A program made the position numbers and the translations under genes. From positions 372,001-436,000 of the forward strand of contig NZ_BQUV01000004.1 of the NCBI RefSeq assembly GCF_022835695.1: a DNA stretch of 64,000 nt, written 5' to 3'. Every line of letters starts with the position of its first letter. Position 1 is the stretch's first letter. Below are positions 36,002-45,465 of this stretch, one piece after another. The notes below the pieces were generated by a model that made no database searches, had not been told where the DNA came from, and saw only the letters and a list, made by a program, of their open reading frames with translations. The DNA is from Bradyrhizobium sp. Ce-3 (GTDB lineage Bacteria; Pseudomonadota; Alphaproteobacteria; Rhizobiales; Xanthobacteraceae).

Positions 36002-36942
36002 TGGCGGCAGACAACAGGCATCTGAACGAGGAGATTCTGGCGGTCCGACGTGCCGATGGCGAAAGCCGAACGCTCGCCGCGTCGCTGCCGCGTCTGGTGC
36101 TTGAGGCCCGCCGTGTCGCCGCCAACGTCATCCATGGCCTGCACGGCCGCCGCCGCGCCGGTGCGGGCGAGAATTTCTGGCAATACCGCCGCTTCGTCTC
36201 GGGCGAGCCGGCGCAGCGCGTGGACTGGCGCCGCTCGGCACGCGACGATCACCTCTATGTCCGCGAGCAGGAGTGGGAGGCCGCGCACACCGTGTGGATC
36301 TGGGCCGACCGCTCGCCCTCGATGGCCTTTGCCTCACGCGACGCGCGCGACAGCAAGCTGGAGCGCGGGCTGATCGTCGCCTTCGCGCTGGCCGAACTGC
36401 TCGTCGCCGGCGGCGAACGCGTCGGCATTCCCGGCCTGATGAACCCGACCGCAAGCCTCAACGTGATCGACAAGATGGCGGAAGCGATCCTGCACGACGA
36501 GCAGACGCGCGCGAGCCTGCCGCCGTCCTTCGTGCCGTCGTCGCTGGCCGAGATCGTCGTGCTGTCGGATTTCTGGTCGCCGATCGCGGAGATCACGGCG
36601 ATGTTGGGCGGGCTGTCCTCCTCCGGCGCGCACGGCACCATGATCCAGGTGGTCGACCCCGCCGAAGAGACCTTCCCCTATTCCGGCCGCGTCGAATTCG
36701 TCGAGCCGGAGGCCGGCAGCGTCATCACCGCGGGCCGCGCCGAGAGCTGGGCGAGCGACTATGTCGCCCGCGTCGCGCTGCATCGCGACCAGATCCGCGC
36801 CGAGACCAACCGGCTCGACTGGCTGTTCTCGACCCACACCACAAGCCGCTCCGCGGCCGAGCTGCTGCTGTTCCTGCATGCCGGCATGATGGTGAGCAAG
36901 GGCGGCGGCCGCTCAACCGTCAAGGCGGGACGCAGCGCATGA
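36001..36942 (+). CDS. DUF58 domain protein
   Basis: 313 residues. FWQYRRFVSGEPAQRVDWRR and the MIDAS-like DRSPS of WIWADRSPSMAFA place it in DUF58, a VWA-related domain regularly encoded next to moxR. It has no membrane segment of its own, so it probably links MoxR to the membrane proteins encoded downstream. It overlaps moxR by 1 bp and the next gene by 4 bp (ATGA). Confidence 0.92.
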   Translation: MAADNRHLNEEILAVRRADGESRTLAASLPRLVLEARRVAANVIHGLHGRRRAGAGENFWQYRRFVSGEPAQRVDWRRSARDDHLYVREQEWEAAHTVWIWADRSPSMAFASRDARDSKLERGLIVAFALAELLVAGGERVGIPGLMNPTASLNVIDKMAEAILHDEQTRASLPPSFVPSSLAEIVVLSDFWSPIAEITAMLGGLSSSGAHGTMIQVVDPAEETFPYSGRVEFVEPEAGSVITAGRAESWASDYVARVALHRDQIRAETNRLDWLFSTHTTSRSAAELLLFLHAGMMVSKGGGRSTVKAGRSA

Positions 36943-39746
36943 TCGCAGGGCTCCCGCTCTCCTTCGCCGAACCGCTGCTGCTGCTGGGGCTGGTCAGCCT
37001 GCCGGTGCTGTGGTGGCTGCTCCGCGTGATGCCGCCGCGGCCGCGCCGGGTCGAATTCCCGCCGACGCGGCTGTTGTTCGACATCGCGCCGAAGGAGGAG
37101 ACGCCGTCACGCACGCCGTGGTGGCTGACGCTGCTGCGGCTCGCCGCCGCCGCGCTCGTCATCTTCGCCGCCGCCGGCCCGATCTGGAATCCGCAGACCG
37201 GCGTTGCCGCCGGCAAACAGCCGCTGGTGATCCTGCTCGACGACGGCTGGAGCGCCGCTTCGAGCTGGGATGCGCGGATCAAGGCGGCGGACGAATTGAT
37301 CGCCAATGCCGACAGCGATCGCCGCGGCGTCGCGCTGGTGCCGCTGTCGGAGCCTGCGCGCGACATCACGCTGATGCCGGCCGGCGCCGCGCGCGTCGCG
37401 CTGCGCCAGCTCGCGCCAAAACCCTACTCGATCGATCGCGTCGAAACCCTGGCGACGCTTGGGCGTTTCCTCAAATCGACCGGCGACTGCGACATCGCCT
37501 GGCTGTCCGACGGCGTCGACACCGGCCGCGGCAGCGAATTCACCGAAGGTCTCGGCAAGGTGATCGAGAGCCGCAATCTGACGATCTATGCCGGCGGCGC
37601 GCAATCGGCGCAAGCGCTGGTCGCGGCCGAGAACGCCGCCGCCAAGATGACCGTGAAGGTGCTGCGCACCGAGAGCGGCATCGCGGCCGGAACGGTGCGC
37701 GCGGTCGACGCCAAGGGCTCGCCGATCGGCGAGGCCCGCTACGCATTCGGCCCGCAGGAGCGCGAGACCGAAGCCGCCTTCGATCTTCCGGTCGAATTGC
37801 GCAACGACATCGCGCGGCTCGAAATCGCCGGCGAGCATTCGGCCGGCGCCGTGCAGCTGCTCGACCGTCGCTGGCGCCGCCGCGCCATCGGCGTCGTCTC
37901 GGGTGCCAGCAACGACACCGCGCAGCCGCTGCTGGCCTCGACCTTCTATCTGTCCCGCGCGCTGTCGCCGTTCGCCGATGTCAGGCTCGGCGATCGCGGC
38001 GCGCCGCAGCAGGTGATCGGGCAATTCCTCGATCAGCGGCTGCCGATGATCGTGATGGCCGACGTCGGCACGCTGTCGCCGGAGATCCGCGACCGCCTCA
38101 ACGCCTGGATCGAGCAAGGCGGCGTGCTGGTGCGCTTCGCCGGCCCTCGCCTCGCCCAGGCCGATGACGACCTCGTCCCCGTCAAGCTGCGCCGCGGCGG
38201 ACGCACGCTCGGCGGCAGCCTGACCTGGGAGAAGCCGCAACACATGGCCTCGTTCGCCGCCGACGGTCCGTTCGCGGGCCTCACCGTGCCGAAGGACATC
38301 ACCGTCAGCCGCCAGGTGCTTGCCGAGCCCGACGCCGTGCTCGCGACCAAGAGCTGGGCCTCGCTCGAGGACGGCACCCCGCTTGTCACCGGCGAGCATC
38401 GCGGCAAGGGCGTGGTCAGCCTGTTCCATGTCGGCGCCGACATGCGCTGGTCCGATCTGCCGATGTCCGGCACCTTCGTCGAGATGCTGCGCCGGCTGAT
38501 CGACATGTCCGGCTATACCTCGAAGCCCGGGCCCGGCGTCGCCAGCGATCCCAATGCCGAGACGGTGGCGCCGCTGCGCACGCTCGACGGTTTTGGCGCC
38601 TTCGGGCCGCCGCCGGCGACTGCCAAGCCGATGTCGGCCGACTATCGCGACCGCGGCACCGCGGACCATCCGCCCGGCTTCTACGGCACCGCCGAGAGCC
38701 CGATCGCGGTCAACACGCTGGCTTCCGCCGACCGCATCGCGCCGCTCGATACGTCCGGCCTGCGCGCCAAGCATGCGACCTACACCAATGCCGAACCGCG
38801 CGACCTGCGCGGCATCATGCTGTCGACCGCGCTGGCACTGTTCTTGCTCGATGCCATCGTGGTGGCGATGCTCGGCGGCGGCCTCGCCGCGCTGATCCGG
38901 CGCCGCGCCGCCCCCGCCGTGATCGCGCTCGCCTTCGCGCTTGTGGTGTTCGGGCCGTCATCGACACGGGCCGACAGCGCCGCCGACGACTTCGCCATCA
39001 AGGCGGTGTCGCAGACCCGCCTCGCCTATGTCGTGACCGGCAATGCCGACGTCGACTCCATCGTTAAGGCCGGGATGTCCGGACTGACGCTTTTCCTCGG
39101 TCAGCGCACCGCGCTGGAGGCCGGCGATCCCGTCGGCATCGATCCCGCGCGCGACGAGCTGGCGTTCTTCCCGCTGATCTACTGGCCGATCGTGCCGGGC
39201 GCGCCGAAGCCGCCGCAGGACGCCATCAACAAGATCGACGCCTATATGAAGCAGGGCGGCACCGTGATCTTCGACACCCGCGACGCGGTCGAGGCACCCC
39301 CGGGCGACAATGGTTCGTCGCAGACGCCGGGCATGCAGACGCTGCGCGAATTGCTGTCGACCCTCGACGTGCCCGAGCTCGAGCCGGTGCCGCGCGAGCA
39401 CGTGCTGACCAAGACGTTCTACCTGCTGCGCGACTTCCCCGGCCGCTTCAACTCCGGCCAGACCTGGGTCGAGGCGCTGCCGCGCGAGGACGACGAGGAG
39501 AGCGCGCAGCGCCCGGCCCGCGGCGGCGACGGCGTCTCGCCGATCATCATCACCTCAAACGATCTCGCCGGCGCCTGGGCAATCCGCCCCGACGGCCAGC
39601 CGATGCTGCCGCTGACGCCGGGCGAGCCTCGCCAGCGCGAATTCGCCTTCCGCGCCGGCGTCAATATCGTGATGTACACGCTGACCGGCAACTACAAGGC
39701 CGACCAGGTGCACGCGCCTGCTTTGATCGAGCGGCTGGGACAATAA
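36939..39746 (+). CDS. BatA/DUF4159 domain membrane protein
   Basis: 935 residues from the ATG at 36939 inside the ATGA overlap. The N-terminal BatA-type anchor has two helices (LSFAEPLLLLGLVSLPVLWW and LLRLAAAALVIFAAAGPIW). A large periplasmic part with a gatase-like section (MIVMADVGTLSPEIRDRLNAW) follows. Membrane segments at about 627-645 and 653-670 precede the C-terminal DUF4159 domain (about 690-935), with FFPLIYWPIVPGAPKPP. Related aerotolerance operons act in envelope stress or protein maturation; the role here is not known. Confidence 0.88.
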   Translation: MIAGLPLSFAEPLLLLGLVSLPVLWWLLRVMPPRPRRVEFPPTRLLFDIAPKEETPSRTPWWLTLLRLAAAALVIFAAAGPIWNPQTGVAAGKQPLVILLDDGWSAASSWDARIKAADELIANADSDRRGVALVPLSEPARDITLMPAGAARVALRQLAPKPYSIDRVETLATLGRFLKSTGDCDIAWLSDGVDTGRGSEFTEGLGKVIESRNLTIYAGGAQSAQALVAAENAAAKMTVKVLRTESGIAAGTVRAVDAKGSPIGEARYAFGPQERETEAAFDLPVELRNDIARLEIAGEHSAGAVQLLDRRWRRRAIGVVSGASNDTAQPLLASTFYLSRALSPFADVRLGDRGAPQQVIGQFLDQRLPMIVMADVGTLSPEIRDRLNAWIEQGGVLVRFAGPRLAQADDDLVPVKLRRGGRTLGGSLTWEKPQHMASFAADGPFAGLTVPKDITVSRQVLAEPDAVLATKSWASLEDGTPLVTGEHRGKGVVSLFHVGADMRWSDLPMSGTFVEMLRRLIDMSGYTSKPGPGVASDPNAETVAPLRTLDGFGAFGPPPATAKPMSADYRDRGTADHPPGFYGTAESPIAVNTLASADRIAPLDTSGLRAKHATYTNAEPRDLRGIMLSTALALFLLDAIVVAMLGGGLAALIRRRAAPAVIALAFALVVFGPSSTRADSAADDFAIKAVSQTRLAYVVTGNADVDSIVKAGMSGLTLFLGQRTALEAGDPVGIDPARDELAFFPLIYWPIVPGAPKPPQDAINKIDAYMKQGGTVIFDTRDAVEAPPGDNGSSQTPGMQTLRELLSTLDVPELEPVPREHVLTKTFYLLRDFPGRFNSGQTWVEALPREDDEESAQRPARGGDGVSPIIITSNDLAGAWAIRPDGQPMLPLTPGEPRQREFAFRAGVNIVMYTLTGNYKADQVHAPALIERLGQ

Positions 39747-39747
39747 T

Positions 39748-41811
39748 ATGAACTACGGTATCGCCTTCACACCGCTGGTTCCCTCGATCGTGCTGTGGCT
39801 CGGGCTCGGCGCGATCGTCGTCATCGCGGCATTGCTGCTGCTGTCGCGCGCGCGCGGCGCCGCGGTGCGTGTCGCCGCCCTGGCGCTGATCCTGCTCGCG
39901 CTGGCCAATCCCTCCTTTACCCGCGAGGATCGCGAGCCGCTGACCTCGGTCGCGGCCGTCGTGGTCGACAAGAGCCCGAGCCAGAATTTCGGCACGCGTA
40001 ACCAGGAGACCGACAAGGCGCGGCAGGCGCTGGTCGACAGCCTGAAGCAGATCAAGGGCCTCGAGGTCCGCGTCGTCGAGGCCGGCCAGGCCGACGGCGA
40101 AACCGACGGCACAAAACTGTTCGGCGCGCTGACGTCGGCGCTATCGGATGTTCCGGTCGAGCGCGTCGCCGGCGCGTTCATGATCACCGACGGCCGTGTG
40201 CACGATATCCCGGCCAACGCCCAGGCGCTCGGCTTCCAGGCACCGGTGCATGCCTTGATCACCGGCCGCAAGGACGAGCGCGACCGCCGCATCGCGGTCA
40301 CGGCCGCGCCGCGCTTCGGCATCGTCGGCCAGACCCAGACCATCACGTTCCGGCTCGACGACCAGGGCGTCAGCGGCGAGCGCGCCAAGGTCACGATCCG
40401 CCGCGACGGCGAGGTGATCAACGAGCGCACGATGACCAGCGGTCAGACCTCGAGTGTCGACATCGACATCAAGCACGCCGGGCCCAACATCGTCGAGATC
40501 GAGGCCTCGCCGCTCGAGAACGAGCTGACGCCGGTCAACAACCGCGCCGTGGTCGCGATCGACGGCGTGCGCGACAAGCTGCGCGTGCTGCTGGTTTCCG
40601 GCGAGCCGCATGCCGGCGAGCGGACCTGGCGCAATCTGCTGAAGTCCGACCCCAGCGTCGATCTCGTCCATTTCACAATTCTCCGTCCGCCGGAGAAGCA
40701 GGACGGCACGCCGATCAACGAGCTGTCGCTGATCGCGTTTCCGACCCGCGAGCTGTTCCAGCAGAAGATCAACGAATTCCAGCTGATCATCTTCGATCGC
40801 TACGCCCGCCAGGGCGTGTTGCCGATCGCCTATTTCGACAACATCGCGCGCTATGTCCGCTCCGGCGGCGCCGTGCTGGTCTCGGCCGGTCCCGACTACG
40901 CCTCGACCACCAGCATCTGGCGCACCCCGCTGGATTCGGTGCTGCCGGCCGAGCCGGTCGGCGTCACCGAGAAGCCGTTCTACGCGCATTTGAGCGATGC
41001 CGGGAAACGCCATCCGGTGACCCGCGGGCTGGAGGGCTCGAATGCCGAGCCGCCGCATTGGAGCCGGTTCTTCCGCACCGTCGACACCCGCAACGCGATC
41101 AACCCGCCGGTGATGACCGGCGCCGACGGCAAGCCGCTGCTGCTGCTGTCGCGGTTCGGCGAAGGCCGCGTCGCGCTGCTGCTGTCCGACCAGATCTGGC
41201 TGTGGGCGCGCGGCTATGAAGGCGGCGGCCCGCATCTCGATCTGTTGCGGCGGGTGTCGCACTGGCTGATGAAGCAGCCTGACCTCGACGAAGAGGCGCT
41301 GCGCATGCAGGTGCAGGGCAAGGACCTCGCGGTGGTTCGCCAGACCATGGCCGATACGGTCGCGCCGGTTACCGTGACGTCGCCGAGCGGCGCCACCCAT
41401 GAACTGACCTTGACCGCCGGCGACCCCGGCGAGTGGCGCGCCACGCTGCCTGCGAACGAGCTTGGCCTGTGGCAGGCCACCGACGGCACGCTCAAGGCGC
41501 TGATCAATGTCGGCCCGACCAACCCGAAGGAATTCTCCGAGGTCACCTCGACCACCGACATGCTGAAGCCGCTGGCGCAAGCGACCGGCGGCGACGCGCG
41601 GCGCATCGTCGACGGCTCGAGCCTCGACATGCCGCGCATCGTGCCGGTGCGCTCGTCGACGATCTTCCGTGGCGACGGCTGGCTCGGCGTCAAGATGCGC
41701 GACGCCAGCGTGGTCAAGGGCGTCGGCGTGCTGCCGATGTTTGCCGGCCTGGTCGGCCTGCTGCTGTTGCTCGGCGCATTCGCGGCAACCTGGCTGCGTG
41801 AGGGACGCTAG
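39748..41811 (+). CDS. Membrane protein with VWA/glutamine-amidotransferase-like domains (MoxR operon)
   Basis: 687 residues starting one base after the previous stop. There are two N-terminal membrane helices (about 10-30, 38-55), a degenerate MIDAS (VVDKSPSQNF), an Ig-like section, a gatase-1-like segment (FQLIIFDRYARQGVLP, later YVRSGGAVLVSAGPDY) and a C-terminal helix (PMFAGLVGLLLLLGAFAATW). It has the same plan as its neighbour, so the two probably pair in the membrane. Its TAG stop is part of a CTAGAGC palindromic element. Confidence 0.83.
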   Translation: MNYGIAFTPLVPSIVLWLGLGAIVVIAALLLLSRARGAAVRVAALALILLALANPSFTREDREPLTSVAAVVVDKSPSQNFGTRNQETDKARQALVDSLKQIKGLEVRVVEAGQADGETDGTKLFGALTSALSDVPVERVAGAFMITDGRVHDIPANAQALGFQAPVHALITGRKDERDRRIAVTAAPRFGIVGQTQTITFRLDDQGVSGERAKVTIRRDGEVINERTMTSGQTSSVDIDIKHAGPNIVEIEASPLENELTPVNNRAVVAIDGVRDKLRVLLVSGEPHAGERTWRNLLKSDPSVDLVHFTILRPPEKQDGTPINELSLIAFPTRELFQQKINEFQLIIFDRYARQGVLPIAYFDNIARYVRSGGAVLVSAGPDYASTTSIWRTPLDSVLPAEPVGVTEKPFYAHLSDAGKRHPVTRGLEGSNAEPPHWSRFFRTVDTRNAINPPVMTGADGKPLLLLSRFGEGRVALLLSDQIWLWARGYEGGGPHLDLLRRVSHWLMKQPDLDEEALRMQVQGKDLAVVRQTMADTVAPVTVTSPSGATHELTLTAGDPGEWRATLPANELGLWQATDGTLKALINVGPTNPKEFSEVTSTTDMLKPLAQATGGDARRIVDGSSLDMPRIVPVRSSTIFRGDGWLGVKMRDASVVKGVGVLPMFAGLVGLLLLLGAFAATWLREGR

Positions 41812-41850
41812 AGCGGGATGGCTTTCTTCGAATCGCCATCCGCGTTGCGG
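41808..41850. repeat. CTAGAGCGGGATGG palindromic element overlapping a stop codon
   Basis: Begins CTAGAGCGGGATGGC and folds back with GCCATCCGC (one bulge). The first CTAG includes the TAG stop of the preceding gene (41809-41811). It resembles the CTAGAGC ends of elements at 47575-47643 and 49160-49202. The right CTAG end is not preserved. Confidence 0.6.
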
Positions 41851-41896
41851 CAAACACACAGCGGCAACACGTCGACACAATATGTCTGAACCTCGG

Positions 41897-41938
41897 TTGA
41901 CATCGCGTCCGCCATCCGATGTTATAATGTAACATCGG
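41897..41938 (+). promoter_or_regulatory. Promoter with Zur box for the DUF2946/ZnuD unit
   Basis: TTGACA at 41897-41902 is followed by a perfect 23-bp palindrome at 41916-41938: CCGATGTTA, TAATG, TAACATCGG. Its centre GTTATAATGTAAC matches the alphaproteobacterial Zur consensus (TGTTATA..ATAACA type) and covers the -10 region. Repression by Zn-loaded Zur, with release in zinc shortage, is the direct inference. Confidence 0.75.
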
Positions 41939-41987
41939 GACCGCCTGGGGAAATGGCGCGCGCCCGATCGGGTGGGCGCAATCAGGC

Positions 41988-42410
41988 ATGAAGTGGTTCC
42001 GGAAACACGTCAGGACTGGCTCGCGGCTGGCGCTGTTCGCGCTGGCCGTCCAGTTCGTGCTGTCGTTCGGACACTTCCACCCGATCGCGGCCGCGCAAGC
42101 GGCGCCCGCCGTCCAGACCGGCCTGTCGCTGCTCGATCTCGCCTATATCGGGACCGCGGCGACGCCGGACCTCGCGGTCCAGGTGACCGCGACCGAGCCG
42201 CCCGCCAAACATGACAACGACCGGCATCCGGCCGACTATTGCTCGATCTGCGCCGTCATCTCGCTCGCGAGCAGCATGCTGTTCACGGCGCCGCCGGTGC
42301 TGTTGCTGCCCGAGGCCGTCGAGCTTCTGTTCCGCACCACCAATGCCGAATTCGTCCATCTGAAGTCGGCACCTGCGGCGTTCCACTCCCGCGCACCTCC
42401 TCTGTCCTGA
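41988..42410 (+). CDS. DUF2946-like small exported protein
   Basis: 140 residues. The N-terminus has a membrane or signal segment (RLALFALAVQFVLSFGHFH). The middle has HDNDRHPADYCSICAVISL, a His/Asp-rich stretch with CxxC, and a second hydrophobic segment follows. Such DUF2946 proteins are found next to metal-related TonB receptors. Under the Zur box and followed after 112 bp by a ZnuD-like receptor, a role in zinc handling is the best inference. Confidence 0.75.
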   Translation: MKWFRKHVRTGSRLALFALAVQFVLSFGHFHPIAAAQAAPAVQTGLSLLDLAYIGTAATPDLAVQVTATEPPAKHDNDRHPADYCSICAVISLASSMLFTAPPVLLLPEAVELLFRTTNAEFVHLKSAPAAFHSRAPPLS

Positions 42411-42522
42411 CATCGACTGATTGCTGCACGCCCTGAGCGGACGGCCGCGTCACGATTGCGGCCTGCACTGCCGAGGCAAATCGGAATCGATCCGTCGCTG
42501 CGACGGGGTCTGGACCAGGACA

Positions 42523-44889
42523 ATGACACTTCAGAAGAAACGAGCACTCCACATCGGAGGCGCGAGCTGGCTGTTGCTTGGCGCAATGAACGGCGCGGCG
42601 CTGGCCGATGACCCGCCGACGCAACTCCCCGACGTCACCGTGACGGCGCCAAGCCCGATCCAGCGGCACCGCACCGTGCGGACGCGCACGCCGGTTCACA
42701 CGGTCCGGGCTGCACCCGGCCGCAACCGCGAACGCGCCGCAGCCGTGCAACCGGCGCAAGCGGCAGCGGCGCCGGCGCCGCAGCAGGGCGTGCTGCCCGT
42801 CGTCACCGACCAGTTCGCGACCGTCACCGTGGTGCCCAACGAGGAACTGCGGCGCTCCGGCGGCGCCACGCTCGGCGATTTGCTGTTCTCCAAGCCCGGG
42901 ATCACCGGTTCGAGCTTCGCGCCCGGCGCGTCGAGCCGCCCGATCATCCGTGGCCTCGACGTCAACCGCGTCGGCATCGTCGAGAACGGTCTCGGCGGTG
43001 GCGGCGTCTCGGATCTCGGCGAGGATCATTTCGTGCCGATCGACCCGTTCTCGACCAACCAGATCGAGGTGGTGCGGGGACCGGCCGCGCTGCGCTACGG
43101 TTCGACCTCGATCGGCGGCGTGGTCAGCGCCACCAACAACCGCATCCCCGACGCGATGCCGACCTGCGCCGCGACGCCATTCCAAAGCTACGGATTGCCG
43201 GTGAAGGCGCCGCTGGCCGACACAGGCGCGCCGGGTTGCCTCAATGTCGAGACCCGTACCTCGGTGAGCTCGGTCAATCGCGGTGTCGAGGGCGGCATGC
43301 TGCTCGATGCCGGCGGCAACAATGTCGCCGTCCATGCCGACGTCTATGGCCGCACCACCAGCGACTACAGCATCCCGAGCTATCCGTATCTGTTCGACCA
43401 GACCCGCGCGGTGAACAGCCGCCAGCCGAACTCCGCCACGCAGTCGGACGGCGCCTCGGTCGGCGCATCCTACTTCTTCATGGGCGGCTATATCGGCGCG
43501 GCGATCACCCAGAACGACGCGCTCTACCACATTCCCGGCATAGACGGCGCCGATCACCAGACCCGGATCGATGCGCACCAGACCAAGATCGCGGTGAAGG
43601 GCGAGTACCGGCCCGATGCCGCGGCCATCGACGCGGTGCGGTTCTGGGTTGGTGCGACCGACTATCGCCACAACGAGCTCGGGCTTGCCGATCCGGCCGA
43701 CCTGACCAGCGACGGCGTGCGCCAGACCTTCACCAACAAGGAGCAGGAAGCCCGCGTCGAGGTGCAGATGATGCCGTTCAACGCGCGCTTCGCAACCGTG
43801 ACCACCGCGTTCGGCCTGCAGGCCGGGCATCAAGAACTGACCGCGCCGAGCCCGGACGATCCGGGCGCGCTGTTCAACGGCCTGTGGAGCCCGAACAACA
43901 ACAACCGTGTCGCTGGCTACGTCTTCAACGAGTTCAAGTTCACGGATTCGACCAAGGCGCAGGTCGCGGGCCGCATCGAGCATGTCGAGCTACATGGATC
44001 GACGCCGGATTTCCCAGCCGACTTCCTGCCCGACGGCGCGCCGCAGAGCTCGGTTTCGCGCAATCCGTCCTACACGCCGGTCAGCGGCAGCGTCGGGTTG
44101 ATCCAGAACCTGCCGGGCGATCTCGTCGGCAGCATCACGGCGCAATATGTCGAGCGCGCACCCAAGCCCGCGGAGCTGTTCTCGCGCGGCGCGCATGATG
44201 CGACCGCGACCTTCGACATCGGCAATCCGAACCTGACCATCGAGACCGCGAAATCGGTCGAGATCGGCCTGCGCAAGGCGACCGGACCGTTCCGCTTCGA
44301 GGCCACCGCCTACTACACCCGCTTCAGCAATTTCATCTATCGCCGCCTGACCGGCGTGATGTGCGGCGAGGATTTCGATTCCTGCGGCAATGGCGATCCG
44401 AACAACGAGGCACGCCAGGCGGTCTATTCGCAGCGCGACGCGATCTTCCGCGGCGCCGAGTTCCAGAGCCAGCTCGACATCGGCTCGCTCAATGGCGGCA
44501 TCTGGGGCATCGAGAACCAGTTCGACGTGGTGCGCGCCACCTTCACCGACGGCAGCAACGTGCCGCGGATTCCGCCGGTGCGGCTCGGCGGCGGCGTCTA
44601 CTGGCGCGACAGCAACTGGTTCACCCGCGTCAACCTGGTGCACGCTTTCGCGCAGAACGACATCGCTGTGATCGGCGAGACGCCGACTGCGGGCTACAAC
44701 CTGCTGAACGCGGAGATCACCTACAACACCAAGCTCAGCCAGTCATGGATCGGCGCGCGCGAGATGACGCTTGGCCTCGCCGGCAACAACCTGCTCAACC
44801 AGAACATCCGCAACTCGGTGTCCTACACCAAGGACGAAGTGCTGATGCCGGGCCTCGGCGTGCGGGCGTTCGCCAATTTGAAGTTCTGA
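42523..44889 (+). CDS. znuD: TonB-dependent outer-membrane receptor, ZnuD-like (zinc)
   Basis: 788 residues from the ATG at 42523, with AGGA upstream. Signal peptide to about residue 28 (GAALA). An unusual Pro/Ala/Arg-rich linker (about 38-85) precedes the plug, with RRSGGATLGDLLFSKPGITG, RPIIRGLDVNRVGIVEN and QIEVVRGPAALRYGS. The barrel includes GRTTSDYSIPSYPYL and GGYIGAAITQND, similar to Neisseria ZnuD, and ends in AFANLKF with a terminal Phe. The Zur box 600 bp upstream supports zinc uptake. A strong terminator follows. Confidence 0.85.
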   Translation: MTLQKKRALHIGGASWLLLGAMNGAALADDPPTQLPDVTVTAPSPIQRHRTVRTRTPVHTVRAAPGRNRERAAAVQPAQAAAAPAPQQGVLPVVTDQFATVTVVPNEELRRSGGATLGDLLFSKPGITGSSFAPGASSRPIIRGLDVNRVGIVENGLGGGGVSDLGEDHFVPIDPFSTNQIEVVRGPAALRYGSTSIGGVVSATNNRIPDAMPTCAATPFQSYGLPVKAPLADTGAPGCLNVETRTSVSSVNRGVEGGMLLDAGGNNVAVHADVYGRTTSDYSIPSYPYLFDQTRAVNSRQPNSATQSDGASVGASYFFMGGYIGAAITQNDALYHIPGIDGADHQTRIDAHQTKIAVKGEYRPDAAAIDAVRFWVGATDYRHNELGLADPADLTSDGVRQTFTNKEQEARVEVQMMPFNARFATVTTAFGLQAGHQELTAPSPDDPGALFNGLWSPNNNNRVAGYVFNEFKFTDSTKAQVAGRIEHVELHGSTPDFPADFLPDGAPQSSVSRNPSYTPVSGSVGLIQNLPGDLVGSITAQYVERAPKPAELFSRGAHDATATFDIGNPNLTIETAKSVEIGLRKATGPFRFEATAYYTRFSNFIYRRLTGVMCGEDFDSCGNGDPNNEARQAVYSQRDAIFRGAEFQSQLDIGSLNGGIWGIENQFDVVRATFTDGSNVPRIPPVRLGGGVYWRDSNWFTRVNLVHAFAQNDIAVIGETPTAGYNLLNAEITYNTKLSQSWIGAREMTLGLAGNNLLNQNIRNSVSYTKDEVLMPGLGVRAFANLKF

Positions 44890-44899
44890 GACAGACGTG

Positions 44900-44930
44900 T
44901 CCCTCTGCCGTCAGCGGCAGAGGGATTTTT
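44900..44930 (+). terminator. Intrinsic terminator of the ZnuD unit
   Basis: TCCCTCTGCCG, loop TCAG, CGGCAGAGGGA, then TTTTT. Perfect 11-bp stem 10 bp past the receptor stop codon. Confidence 0.93.
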
Positions 44931-44936
44931 CGTCGC

Positions 44937-45023
44937 GTAGCCCGGATGAAGCGCAGCGCAATCCGGGGACACCACTTCCGCGTCGAGACTGTCCCGGATT
45001 TCGCTTCGCTCCATCCGGGCTAC
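44937..45023. repeat. Palindromic repeat, family A
   Basis: GTAGCCCGGATGAAGCGCAG to CTTCGCTCCATCCGGGCTAC, same layout as 23597-23683. It lies between the terminator and the leftward EthD gene. Confidence 0.9.
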
Positions 45024-45034
45024 GAACTCAGTCG

Positions 45035-45352
45035 TCAATGCCCGACGACGACTTCGCTGATCTGAATCACCGGCTGCAGATCGGTGTAGTTCGGAATGTC
45101 GCCCATGATCTCCTGGGCGTGCTTGCCCATGCCGGCTGCAAAGGCCTCAACCGAGTCGCAGAAGATGTGGCACATGCCGACATAGGTCGCGGGTTGCCCC
45201 GGCGCGCCGCCGGCGAGACCCTTGTCGACGGTGTAGTATTTGCAGGCGTCGCCGAGCCGCGCCTTCACCAGCGGCATGTGCTTGTCGCGATAATAGTCGT
45301 GATCAAAGCGTGCGCCTGGATTGTTCGGATACATCACACTGACCTTGATCAT
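45035..45352 (-). CDS. EthD domain protein
   Basis: 105 residues from the ATG at 45352, with GGGAGA ten bases upstream; a GTG at 45361 is less well spaced. IKVSVMYPN, then DHDYYRDKHMPLVKARLG is the EthD dimeric alpha-beta-barrel signature. EthD proteins occur beside oxidative degradation genes, but their activity is largely undefined. No such pathway is visible nearby. Confidence 0.86.
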   Translation of the reverse strand: MIKVSVMYPNNPGARFDHDYYRDKHMPLVKARLGDACKYYTVDKGLAGGAPGQPATYVGMCHIFCDSVEAFAAGMGKHAQEIMGDIPNYTDLQPVIQISEVVVGH

Positions 45353-45465
45353 GGCGCGCACTCTCCCTGTTGAGTTGACATGCGCCGGTCTTGTCCCGGC
45401 GCTTGCCTCAACTGTGCTTCAGTTTCCGAAGGCGCGCAACCGTTCCGGCAACACTCGCGGAAACG

